Assembly (NCBI RefSeq): GCF_000252125.1
Contig: NZ_AHKF01000009.1
Span: 1 to 43,584 of the forward strand
Reading direction: 5' to 3'
From: Flavobacterium frigoris PS1
GTDB taxonomy: Bacteria > Bacteroidota > Bacteroidia > Flavobacteriales > Flavobacteriaceae
DNA: 43,584 nucleotides
Of the stretch, positions 8,470 through 15,444 are shown piece after piece. The notes beneath the pieces were generated by a model. It ran no database searches. It had not been told where the DNA came from and worked only from the letters and a program-made list of their open reading frames with translations. Numbering within the stretch: position 1 is the stretch's first letter; each line of letters starts with the position of its first letter. Position numbers and translations under genes: made by a program.

Positions 8470-8700
8470 TTAATCTTTGTTATCTTTAATAAAACGAGCT
8501 AACCTAATAAAAGCATAAGTAATAAGCAGGATTCCAAAACCAATCCGATATTCACGTTTCATGTCTAAAGGAAAGTTATCCATAAAGATAACAAATAATC
8601 CCAAAACAAAATAAACAACAAAAAACAAAACTCCTATAACGAGAAGAAATCGCTCTTTAAGCGATTTCTTCTGAATATTTCTATTTGTTTTCTCCAACAT
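8470..8700 (-). CDS. Small two-helix membrane protein downstream of tonB
   Basis: A 76-residue protein starting MLEKTNRNIQKKSLKERF. It has two predicted membrane helices (FLLVIGVLFFVVYFVLGLFV and IGFGILLITYAFIRLARF) joined by a short loop containing DNFPLDMKREYR. No named family is recognised. The start is set by the TAATG overlap with the tonB stop: ATG 8700-8698 shares one base with TAA 8702-8700, implying coupled translation. A longer frame starting at 8778 would run through tonB and is rejected. Codons 10-20 contain a 13-bp perfect hairpin (8642-8672). Its conserved-looking place between tonB and the PstS-like gene suggests a part in the same membrane complex, but this is inference. Confidence 0.75.
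   Translation of the reverse strand: MLEKTNRNIQKKSLKERFLLVIGVLFFVVYFVLGLFVIFMDNFPLDMKREYRIGFGILLITYAFIRLARFIKDNKD
8642..8672 (-). promoter_or_regulatory. Intragenic 13-bp hairpin after tonB
   Basis: Perfect inverted repeat AGAAGAAATCGCT / AGCGATTTCTTCT with a 5-base loop, about 27 bases into the small membrane protein gene. It has no T-run, so it is not a standard terminator. It could lower translation or protect the 3' end of an exbB-tonB transcript. Confidence 0.35.
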
Positions 8701-9497
8701 TAATCTGCAGTTTGAATAGTGATCGGAAGAGAATAAAGTACCCTTACCGGTTTTCCATTTTGAACTCCTGGATTCCATCTAGGACATCTTTCCAAAACTC
8801 TTATTGCTTCTTTTCCTGTTCCGTAACCAATGTCCCTAAGCACTTTGATATCTGTTAATGAACCATCTTTTTCAACAACAAAAGTAACGTAAACTTTACC
8901 TTTCAAACCTTCTTCTTCCGGTGCACGATAATTTTTACCTACATAAGTATAAAACTTATCCATCCCTCCTGGAAATTCAGGTTTAACCTCGATACCTGCT
9001 GTGTTGTAAATTTGATTGTCTTCCTCAACGATCTTAGTTGGTCCTGGTCCTACTGGCGCAACAGTTAATACTGCATCAGGATCTCCTTTGATTGTTTCAG
9101 CACCAATCTTTTTTTCCTTCATTTCGACAATCTTCGGTGGCTCTTCAGTCACTTCTTCTGCCTTTGCAACCACTGGTTTCACAAACTTAACCTGATCCAC
9201 TTTTGGTGGTGGCGGTGGTGGTGGTGGCACATTTAGTTTAGGCTCTTCTTTTTTCTTCGGTGGAAGTTTAATAGCAGTGATTTTAATATCCCTATCCATA
9301 TCTTCCTCCGTACCTTTAGGAAGTAAGTCTATGATAAGAGGAGCTGCCAGAGCAACACTAAAAAATATCGCTCCAAGAACAAGCGCTTTTATAGTAGTCT
9401 TTCTGTTTGACTTTCTTAATTCATAAGCTCCGTAAACTTTATTACGCCCTTCGAATACGATATCAAGCCATTGATTTTTTAATATGTCTAATTTCAT
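8700..9497 (-). CDS. tonB: TonB-family energy transducer
   Basis: A 265-residue protein that carries proton-motive energy from the ExbB/ExbD motor to outer-membrane TonB-dependent receptors. The first 30 residues (KLDILKNQWLDIVFEGRNKVYGAYELR) are the short cytoplasmic start common in Bacteroidota TonB. A membrane helix (IKALVLGAIFFSVALAAPLI) follows, then a Pro/Lys/Glu-rich periplasmic linker with eight consecutive prolines (codons at 9228-9205). The C-terminal TonB fold has GKVYVTFVVEKDGSLTDIKV and CPRWNPGVQNGKPVRV near residues 200-255. The linker also holds PEFPGGMDKFYTYVGKNY, usual in this subgroup. The gene is fourth in the operon, 39 bases after the second exbD. The proline run is likely to need EF-P for smooth translation. 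Confidence 0.93.
   Translation of the reverse strand: MKLDILKNQWLDIVFEGRNKVYGAYELRKSNRKTTIKALVLGAIFFSVALAAPLIIDLLPKGTEEDMDRDIKITAIKLPPKKKEEPKLNVPPPPPPPPKVDQVKFVKPVVAKAEEVTEEPPKIVEMKEKKIGAETIKGDPDAVLTVAPVGPGPTKIVEEDNQIYNTAGIEVKPEFPGGMDKFYTYVGKNYRAPEEEGLKGKVYVTFVVEKDGSLTDIKVLRDIGYGTGKEAIRVLERCPRWNPGVQNGKPVRVLYSLPITIQTAD
9205..9228 (-). repeat. GGT/GGC triplet repeat encoding eight prolines in tonB
   Basis: Eight consecutive proline codons (seven CCA/CCG-type triplets in near-perfect array on the minus strand). Triplet gain or loss would change only linker length without a frameshift. Confidence 0.7.
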
Positions 9498-9536
9498 TTT
9501 TCTTAATTATTAGGTTATTGGGGCATAAGAATAAAC

Positions 9537-10085
9537 TTACTTTCCTTCTAACAATTTTTGTTCCTCTGGTGTAAATTCAGGTACGATAGCATAGGTTTCA
9601 ACACCCGTAATCGCCATTTCATCAAGAATGTCAACTAAGTTTTTATACTTCGACTTCTTACTAGGTTTGATAATAACAATCATCCCTTTGTCTTTACTCC
9701 CTGTATACTCCACAACTGATACTTTTCGAGACAATAATTCTTTACGAATTCCGTCTTTACCGAAAGTCATGTCTTTTGGACCACCAATCGGCGTTGCTAA
9801 CAACCCCATATAATAAATTAATTTATTATTTTCTCCTAACAAGACAGTCATCGTACGATTTTCATCTACTTTAATATCTTTGTTTTTAGAAGGATCATCA
9901 TCTTTATCTGGCAACCCCAAACTCATCGATTGAGGTTTAGACAACGTCGTAGTAAGCATAAAGAATGTGATTAACAAGAAAGCCAAATCCACCATAGCAG
10001 TTAAATCTACTTTTGCGTTTGATTTTTTACTTCTTACTTTACCACCTTTTCCGCCTCCACCGTCGCCGGTATTTAATTCAGCCAT
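9537..10085 (-). CDS. exbD: Biopolymer transporter ExbD (second copy)
   Basis: A 182-residue ExbD/TolR-family protein. A Gly/Lys-rich start is followed by the single membrane helix KVDLTAMVDLAFLLITFFML, with the essential membrane aspartate in MVDLAF, and then a periplasmic domain ending ITGVETYAIVPEFTPEEQKL. ExbD forms the proton path with ExbB and contacts TonB. It differs from the preceding exbD in the periplasmic part, so the two are not simple duplicates and may act as a heterodimer. It lies 18 bases downstream of the first exbD and 39 bases upstream of tonB. Confidence 0.92.
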   Translation of the reverse strand: MAELNTGDGGGGKGGKVRSKKSNAKVDLTAMVDLAFLLITFFMLTTTLSKPQSMSLGLPDKDDDPSKNKDIKVDENRTMTVLLGENNKLIYYMGLLATPIGGPKDMTFGKDGIRKELLSRKVSVVEYTGSKDKGMIVIIKPSKKSKYKNLVDILDEMAITGVETYAIVPEFTPEEQKLLEGK

Positions 10086-10103
10086 TATAGTGTCTTTTTT
10101 TTA

Positions 10104-10715
10104 TTAAAAATCTTTTCCTCTCAAACCAGTAACTAAACTAAAGCTATTGATTTTTTGCTCTTGCAAAATATCCATCACTTTTCTAATGGCTGGATACTCT
10201 TCTTTTCCGTCACCTTTAATGGCAACTTGCAATTCTTTATCGTTCACTTCTATATTCGCAATACGCGCATTATAGATCCATTCCTTTAACTGATTATCAA
10301 GTGAATCAATAGGAATACCAGGTTGCCCTGCTTTACTCCTATCAGATGCTTTCATATCAATAATTTGTTGAAGATTAAGAATTGGAACACCAAAATCATC
10401 CATCATTGAAAATGTCTGTTTATCAGCATCAGAAAAAGCCACACCGTATTTCTCTCCCATCAACTCTAAGGTTCTAGTACGAACTTCTCTTCCTTTCAAA
10501 TCAAAGAACACTTTCCCTTGACCTACAGTCAAAGTAGCCAAATCAGATTCAGGCAATTTAGTCTGAACTTGTGAAGCAGGAAGATCTACAACTAGTGCTT
10601 CAGGTATTTTGGCTGTTGAAGTCATTACAAAGAAGGTAAGCAAAAGGAATGCGACATCGCACATAGCAGTCATGTCTGTAGACCCCGGATTTTTTTTTAT
10701 TTTTATTTTAGCCAT
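10104..10715 (-). CDS. exbD: Biopolymer transporter ExbD (first copy)
   Basis: A 203-residue ExbD/TolR-family protein with a short basic start (AKIKIKKNPG) and membrane helix STDMTAMCDVAFLLLTFFVM carrying the key Asp in MCDVAF. The periplasmic domain is longer than usual, with an insertion around residues 85-130 (DDFGVPILNLQQIIDMKASD), and ends in IRKVMDILQEQKINSFSLVTGL. It is transcribed 36 bases after exbB. Paired exbD genes are normal in Flavobacterium TonB loci. Confidence 0.92.
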   Translation of the reverse strand: MAKIKIKKNPGSTDMTAMCDVAFLLLTFFVMTSTAKIPEALVVDLPASQVQTKLPESDLATLTVGQGKVFFDLKGREVRTRTLELMGEKYGVAFSDADKQTFSMMDDFGVPILNLQQIIDMKASDRSKAGQPGIPIDSLDNQLKEWIYNARIANIEVNDKELQVAIKGDGKEEYPAIRKVMDILQEQKINSFSLVTGLRGKDF

Positions 10716-10730
10716 TCTTTATGTTTTTTA

Positions 10731-10747
10731 TTTGATATAAATATCAA
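10731..10747. repeat. Small palindrome between exbB and exbD
   Basis: TTGATATAAATATCAA, two 7-base arms around AA, in the 36-base gap between exbB and the first exbD. It could be a weak mRNA hairpin that tunes the stoichiometry of the two products, or chance in AT-rich DNA. Confidence 0.3.
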
Positions 10748-10751
10748 AATA

Positions 10752-11570
10752 TTATTGCTTCAAACTTCCTCTGAATCTTCTGTAAGTATTCACAATTGAA
10801 ACAGCAGCTTCGTCAATAGAATAAGTTAAGTCATCAATTTTTGAAGTAAAGAAATTATAAGAAATAATCGCTACAGCTGAAGTTCCAATACCAGTTGCAG
10901 TATTAATAAGTGCTTCAGAAATACCATTTGCCAATGCCGCTTGATCAGGAGTTCCTGCTGCTGCCAATGCACCAAATGCTTTAATCATACCCGATACAGT
11001 TCCTAACAATCCAACAAGAGTTCCTAAAGAAACTAAAGACGAAATAATTGTCATGTTTTTTTGTAACATTGGCATTTCAAGTGAAGTAGCTTCTTCTATT
11101 TCTTTGTGAATAGTCTCTGCCGCTTCTTCGCTATTAAATCCTTCTTTCTTAACTGCTTGGTATTTCACAAGTGCTGATTTAATTGCATTTGCAACAGAAC
11201 CTTGTTGTTTATCACAAGATGCAATTGCTTCTTCGATTTGACCTTCTTTGATACTTGCTTGTATCTTAGTCATAAAAGTATCTAATTTAGTTTTACCAGC
11301 TGCTTTAGATATAACGAAAAATCTTTCAATAGAAAAAACAAGAACCATTAATAACATTCCTAACAATACTGGTACAACTACACCTCCATGATATACTTGT
11401 CCTAAAAGATTCAAAGGGTGCCCAGTTTCAATATTTCCACCTTCAAAATTCGAAGGATTACCCATGATGAATTTCCAGATTAATACACCAACACCAATAC
11501 ATGCAACAATAATAAGCCCTGAAACCATTCCTCCACCGTTTGAAGTGCTTTCTTTTTTAACGTTTGCCAT
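10752..11570 (-). CDS. exbB: MotA/TolQ/ExbB proton channel protein
   Basis: A 272-residue inner-membrane protein. It has an N-terminal helix (MVSGLIIVACIGVGVLIWKF), a second at VVVPVLLGMLLMVLVFSIERFFV, a cytoplasmic helical stretch, and a third and fourth segment carrying the TolQ/ExbB signature: MTIISSLVSLGTLVGLLGTV followed by SGMIKAF and the later ISEALINTATGIGTSAVAII. It forms the proton-driven motor with ExbD and powers TonB. It is the first gene of the operon. A TAAATTTG element 60 bases upstream and an inverted repeat farther up (11672-11706) are the only regulatory signs. Confidence 0.93.
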   Translation of the reverse strand: MANVKKESTSNGGGMVSGLIIVACIGVGVLIWKFIMGNPSNFEGGNIETGHPLNLLGQVYHGGVVVPVLLGMLLMVLVFSIERFFVISKAAGKTKLDTFMTKIQASIKEGQIEEAIASCDKQQGSVANAIKSALVKYQAVKKEGFNSEEAAETIHKEIEEATSLEMPMLQKNMTIISSLVSLGTLVGLLGTVSGMIKAFGALAAAGTPDQAALANGISEALINTATGIGTSAVAIISYNFFTSKIDDLTYSIDEAAVSIVNTYRRFRGSLKQ

Positions 11571-11631
11571 TTTTTTTAATTTTAATAGTTTTAAATAATT
11601 TATTTTTAGTTATAATAAACTTGTAGTCCCG

Positions 11632-11639
11632 CAAATTTA
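11632..11639 (-). promoter_or_regulatory. Candidate -7 element for the exbB operon
   Basis: TAAATTTG on the minus strand, 62 bases upstream of the exbB ATG. It matches TAnnTTTG; no TTG lies at the expected distance, so an activator may be needed if this is real. Confidence 0.4.
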
Positions 11640-11671
11640 TATGATTAGTTCAAATAAAAAAACTTTTTTTA

Positions 11672-11706
11672 ATTTTATTCGGAATTAATTTTATTCGGAA
11701 TAAAAT
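11672..11706. promoter_or_regulatory. Possible operator: direct and inverted ATTTTATTC repeats
   Basis: ATTTTATTC occurs at 11672-11680 and again at 11688-11696, 16 bases apart start to start. The second copy forms a perfect 9-bp inverted repeat with GAATAAAAT at 11698-11706 around one central G. The group sits upstream of the candidate exbB -7 element, in a 387-base gap between divergent genes, where a regulator of the TonB operon could bind. The rest of the gap (11707-11957) is very AT-rich and shows no gene. Confidence 0.4.
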
Positions 11707-11957
11707 TGGAATTAACCATTAATTGATTTTTCATCAACATCATTAAACAAATTTACTGCTTTTTGAAAAAAAAACTATCTTTTTATGAATTTATAAGATA
11801 TTAATTCAAAATTACCACTGTTATAGCTGAGAATATTTTTTTTAATTATTAGCAAAGAAACTGTAGTAAAGCTGCATTAAACACGAAATTACTTCTATTT
11901 AAATCAAAAATAATTTTAATTATAATATCTTGCATCTCATTTTAATTCAATTAAGCT

Positions 11958-13490
11958 ATGGGCAAGCAAGACGATTTCAAAAAACTCATTACAGAAGGGT
12001 ATACCTCAAAAGGAGAGAGTATAATTCTAGGCGGAGCAATCCTTGACGGAGTAGCTTTGGTAGATACCCATGTAAAAATACCATTAAAGACTTTAAATAG
12101 ACATGGCTTAATTGCAGGTGCAACAGGAACAGGAAAGACGAAAACCATCCAGGTTTTATCTGAACAATTGTCTTCTTTTGGAATCCCAGTATTAATGATG
12201 GACATTAAAGGTGATTTTAGCGGTGTTGCAAAAGAAGGCGAAGAAAAATCATTTATTACGGATCGCCACGCCAAAATAAACCTTCCTTATCATACCGCAA
12301 AATTCCCAGTTGAGCTACTAACCCTGTCCGAACAGAATGGAGTACGACTTCGTGCCACCGTTTCTGAATTTGGTCCTATTTTATTTTCGCGAATACTGGG
12401 ACTCAATGACACACAGAGCGGTGTAGTTTCGGTAATTTTTAAATATTGTGACGACAACAAGATGCCTTTATTAGACCTTAAGGACATCAAAAAGATCATC
12501 AGCTATATTACCGAGGAAGGAAAAGAGGAAATTACAGAAAGTTACGGAAGAATATCCACCTCGACTACTGGAATCATTCTTAGAAAGATAATTGAACTAG
12601 AACAGCAGGGAGCAGAACTGTTTTTTGGCGAAATGTCGTTTGATATTGACGACCTAATGCGAATTGACGAAAACGGAAAAGGCTATATCAATGTACTCCG
12701 ATTGACCGATATTCAGGATAAGCCCAAATTATTCTCGACTTTCATGTTAAGTATGCTAGCTGAAATCTACCAACAAATGCCTGAAAAAGGAGATTCAGAC
12801 CAACCAGAATTAGTAATTTTTATTGACGAAGCACATTTAATTTTTAATGAAGCTAGTAAAGCCTTGTTAGAACAAATTGAAACAATTGTAAAACTAATAC
12901 GATCTAAGGGAGTGGGAATATATTTTGTAACACAAAATCCAATGGACGTTCCGAGCGGAGTGTTAGCCCAATTAGGATTAAAAATACAGCATGCGTTGCG
13001 GGCTTTTACAGCCAAAGACAGAAAGTCCATCAACCAAACCGCTGACAATTACCCTTCTTCTGACTATTACAATACCAGTGAAGTCTTGACTAGCCTAGGA
13101 ATAGGCGAAGCATTAGTTACAGCATTAAACGAAAAAGGAATCCCTACTCCGCTTGTAGCAACCATGATGCGCGCGCCCATGAGCCGTATGGATATTTTGA
13201 CAGAAAGTGAAATACAAGAAATCAACAGCAAGTCGAAGTTAGTGAAAAAATACAGTGAAATTATCGATCGGGAAAGCGCATACGAAATGTTGAATAAAAA
13301 AATTGCAGCAATCGATGCGGAAGCCGCTAAACAGGAACACGAAAAACAAGAGCAAAAAGCCACTAAAACTAGAACAACTCAAGAGAAAAAAGAGACTGGC
13401 GCGATGGGCAAATCAGTTTTAAAAGTTTTGACAAGTGCCACCTTTATTAGAGGCGTATTCGGAGTTTTGTCGAAAATAATGAAAAAATAA
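11958..13490 (+). CDS. HerA/YjgR-type DUF853 ATPase
   Basis: A 510-residue P-loop ATPase of the HerA-FtsK superfamily. Walker A is GATGTGKT at residues 54-61 and Walker B is LVIFIDEAHL near residue 290. A sensor-like IYFVTQNPMDVP follows, then QLGLKIQHALRAFTAKDRKSI, typical of the DUF853 (YjgR) family. The last 80 residues are Lys/Glu/Ala-rich and likely coiled coil, ending in a short hydrophobic stretch (VLTSATFIRGVFGVLSKIM). The family is widespread but its physiological role is unknown. It is not accompanied by a NurA-like nuclease, so an end-resection pair is not supported here. It stands alone between the exbB operon and a cupin gene. Confidence 0.87.
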   Translation: MGKQDDFKKLITEGYTSKGESIILGGAILDGVALVDTHVKIPLKTLNRHGLIAGATGTGKTKTIQVLSEQLSSFGIPVLMMDIKGDFSGVAKEGEEKSFITDRHAKINLPYHTAKFPVELLTLSEQNGVRLRATVSEFGPILFSRILGLNDTQSGVVSVIFKYCDDNKMPLLDLKDIKKIISYITEEGKEEITESYGRISTSTTGIILRKIIELEQQGAELFFGEMSFDIDDLMRIDENGKGYINVLRLTDIQDKPKLFSTFMLSMLAEIYQQMPEKGDSDQPELVIFIDEAHLIFNEASKALLEQIETIVKLIRSKGVGIYFVTQNPMDVPSGVLAQLGLKIQHALRAFTAKDRKSINQTADNYPSSDYYNTSEVLTSLGIGEALVTALNEKGIPTPLVATMMRAPMSRMDILTESEIQEINSKSKLVKKYSEIIDRESAYEMLNKKIAAIDAEAAKQEHEKQEQKATKTRTTQEKKETGAMGKSVLKVLTSATFIRGVFGVLSKIMKK

Positions 13491-13584
13491 AAGATTAAGA
13501 AGTCCTCCTGTCATAAGCTACCAAACAATAAAACCAAAGTTTTCAGGAAATTTCTGGGATAATACTTAACGTAAAAAAAATAAT

Positions 13585-13947
13585 ATGAAAAAATATTTCA
13601 TCCAAAATACTCCATTTATTGTCCCTACAACGGACGGAAAATTAATTGAGGAGCACCACGGCCTGGCCACTACCAATAACGCACAGATTTCAATTGCCCA
13701 CATGATTGCACCTCCAAAATGGAGTGAGCCCTATCAAACCCCGGAATTTGATGAATATACTTATATTATAAGAGGAAAAAAGCAGTTTATTATTGATGAC
13801 GAGATTGTCATTCTAGAAACTGGGCAATCTATTAAAATTGAGAAAAATACCCGAGTTCAATATTCAAACCCATTTGATGAGGAATGCGAGTATATCGCGA
13901 TTTGTCAACCCGCATTTGATTTCACAAAAGTGCATCGCGAGGTATAA
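13585..13947 (+). CDS. Small cupin-domain protein
   Basis: A 120-residue single-domain cupin. The first cupin motif is represented by PEFDEYTYIIRGKKQFIIDD and the second by IKIEKNTRVQYSNPF. The usual metal-binding histidines are mostly missing: the first motif has E and Y where HxH is typical, so metal binding is doubtful. The function is unknown; sugar or small-molecule binding is a common role of such proteins. It lies 94 bases after the DUF853 ATPase gene and converges on kmo, with hairpin repeat B filling the gap. Confidence 0.75.
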   Translation: MKKYFIQNTPFIVPTTDGKLIEEHHGLATTNNAQISIAHMIAPPKWSEPYQTPEFDEYTYIIRGKKQFIIDDEIVILETGQSIKIEKNTRVQYSNPFDEECEYIAICQPAFDFTKVHREV

Positions 13948-13949
13948 AT

Positions 13950-14039
13950 TAGCCCCGAAAGAAGTGCAAATCCTATTTTATACTCTACCACCTTCGGTAG
14001 AGTATAAAAAAGATTGTAACGAATAGCGGGAATAGCTCC
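13950..14039 (+). repeat. Interspersed hairpin repeat, copy B
   Basis: Left arm TAGCCCCGAAAGAAGTGC plus AAATCC (13950-13973), a perfect 14-bp stem (ttttatactctacc at 13976-13989, complement at 13996-14009) and right arm AAGATTGTAACGAATAGC continuing through GGGAATAGCTCC to 14039. It fills nearly the whole gap between the convergent cupin and kmo genes, ending 8 bases from the kmo stop. The long stem could also act as a terminator. Confidence 0.75.
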
Positions 14040-14046
14040 TAAAAAA

Positions 14047-15384
14047 CTATTTCAGCAATTCTAGTATTGTATTTTCAACTAATGCGCTATTCCAATTACG
14101 CTCTATATTATCTGTTTTTAAAACTTCCTCCATAATAGCATTTTGAAGATCGCCAATAGCCAAGGCTTCCGCATAAGGACGATCACTAAAAGTCACTCTA
14201 CTATATAACGGAATCCATTTATCAGGATGCTTATCTGAGAACCATTTCTCTATTTTCTTTTGCAAAAGGAATTTATCATCAGCCGTTTTAGAACTCATTT
14301 CCATGAAATTACGGTACGAAAGTTCTGCTATTGCATCAGCATTTGGTTTGCGTGATTTTTGATATTCAGAAAAAATCGATTCCCAATCATCACCATACTC
14401 TTCGATCATTTCATAAAGGACAGAGATATCCTCGAAGCCGGCATTCATTCCTTGGCCGTAAAAAGGTACAATTGCATGACAGGCATCACCAATCAAAGCT
14501 ACTTTATCTTCGTAAGTCCAAGGGTAACATTTCATTGTCACCAAAGTACTTGTTGGATTATTGAAAAAATCTTCAGCTAATTTAGGTATCACATCAATGG
14601 AATCCGGAAAGTTTTTCTCAAAAAAGGCTTCTACCTCCTTTCGGTCTTTTAATAAATCAAATGAATTTTCGCCTTCGAAAGGCATAAATAGGGTGCAGGT
14701 AAAACTGCCATCTAGGTTAGGCAATGCGATCAACATATAATCACCACGAGGCCAAATATGAAAAGAATTCTTATCTAATTTATGTGTTCCGTCTGGGTTT
14801 GCCGGAATATTTAATTCTTTGTACCCCATATTCAAAAACTCTTGCGAGTAATTAAACATACTCTGACGTTGCATGCGATGGCGAATCCTAGAAAATGCCC
14901 CATCAGCACCAAAGACCATATCGTATTTTTTTTCTTCCCAAACTCCTCTTTCGGTTTCCCCGATATGCAAAGTAGCTTCTTTTAAGGTTACATCCCAGAT
15001 TTTCTGATTAAAGAAAAACTCAGCTCCTGCTTCTTCGGCTAGATCAATCATTTTCCGATTAAGGATTCCTCTCGAAATAGAGTAAATTGCTTCACCTTCC
15101 TGGCCGTAATTCTGAAAATTAAGTTTGTCCACCAAGTGAATGGCTCGTTTCTCCATTCCGATGGCAATTTCACGAACGGCATCACCTACACCAACGCCGT
15201 CTAAAGCTTTCCAACCACGGTTTGACATGGCTAAATTTATAGAACGTCCGGAGAACTGAATTTGTCTAATATCAGGACTTCTGTCATATATATGAACTGT
15301 ATGACCTGCTTTGCGTAAGTAAATAGCTAATAAAGATCCGACTAAGCCGGAACCTACCACAGCTATTCTTTTTGGAGTTTGCAT
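14047..15384 (-). CDS. kmo: Kynurenine 3-monooxygenase
   Basis: A 445-residue FAD-dependent monooxygenase that hydroxylates L-kynurenine to 3-hydroxykynurenine using NADPH and oxygen. The FAD-binding GSGLVG is at residues 11-16, followed by the acidic strand end VHIYDRSPD. The family motif MVFGADGAFSRIRHRM is near residue 160, and the second FAD motif GDACHAIVPFYGQGMNAGFED near residue 300. FYGQGMN is typical of KMO. Length fits the bacterial enzyme; no C-terminal membrane anchor like that of eukaryotic KMO is evident. kynU, the next enzyme, is encoded about 4 kb away on the same strand. A TTTG-N23-TAATTTTG promoter lies just upstream. Confidence 0.93.
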   Translation of the reverse strand: MQTPKRIAVVGSGLVGSLLAIYLRKAGHTVHIYDRSPDIRQIQFSGRSINLAMSNRGWKALDGVGVGDAVREIAIGMEKRAIHLVDKLNFQNYGQEGEAIYSISRGILNRKMIDLAEEAGAEFFFNQKIWDVTLKEATLHIGETERGVWEEKKYDMVFGADGAFSRIRHRMQRQSMFNYSQEFLNMGYKELNIPANPDGTHKLDKNSFHIWPRGDYMLIALPNLDGSFTCTLFMPFEGENSFDLLKDRKEVEAFFEKNFPDSIDVIPKLAEDFFNNPTSTLVTMKCYPWTYEDKVALIGDACHAIVPFYGQGMNAGFEDISVLYEMIEEYGDDWESIFSEYQKSRKPNADAIAELSYRNFMEMSSKTADDKFLLQKKIEKWFSDKHPDKWIPLYSRVTFSDRPYAEALAIGDLQNAIMEEVLKTDNIERNWNSALVENTILELLK

Positions 15385-15405
15385 TATTTTTTATAAAGAG
15401 TTAAG

Positions 15406-15440
15406 CAAAATTACTGATTTATTATTTCAAGGGCTTCAAA
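15406..15440 (-). promoter_or_regulatory. Promoter of kmo
   Basis: TTTG (15440-15437), a 23-base spacer, then TAATTTTG (15413-15406) on the minus strand, 22 bases upstream of the kmo ATG. Spacing is at the upper end of the 17-23 range. Confidence 0.5.
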
Positions 15441-15444
15441 AAAC

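Noticed and set aside
8466..8470. Phosphate ABC transporter for the PstS-like protein
   Set aside because: No pstA, pstB, pstC or phoU-like genes anywhere near; the binding protein belongs to the TonB operon.
8470..8778. 102-residue protein starting at 8778
   Set aside because: Its first 26 codons lie within tonB; ATG 8700 in TAATG overlap with the tonB stop is the natural start.
14331..14580. Two rightward frames opposite kmo
   Set aside because: Antisense shadows of a well-supported enzyme gene; no start context or family.
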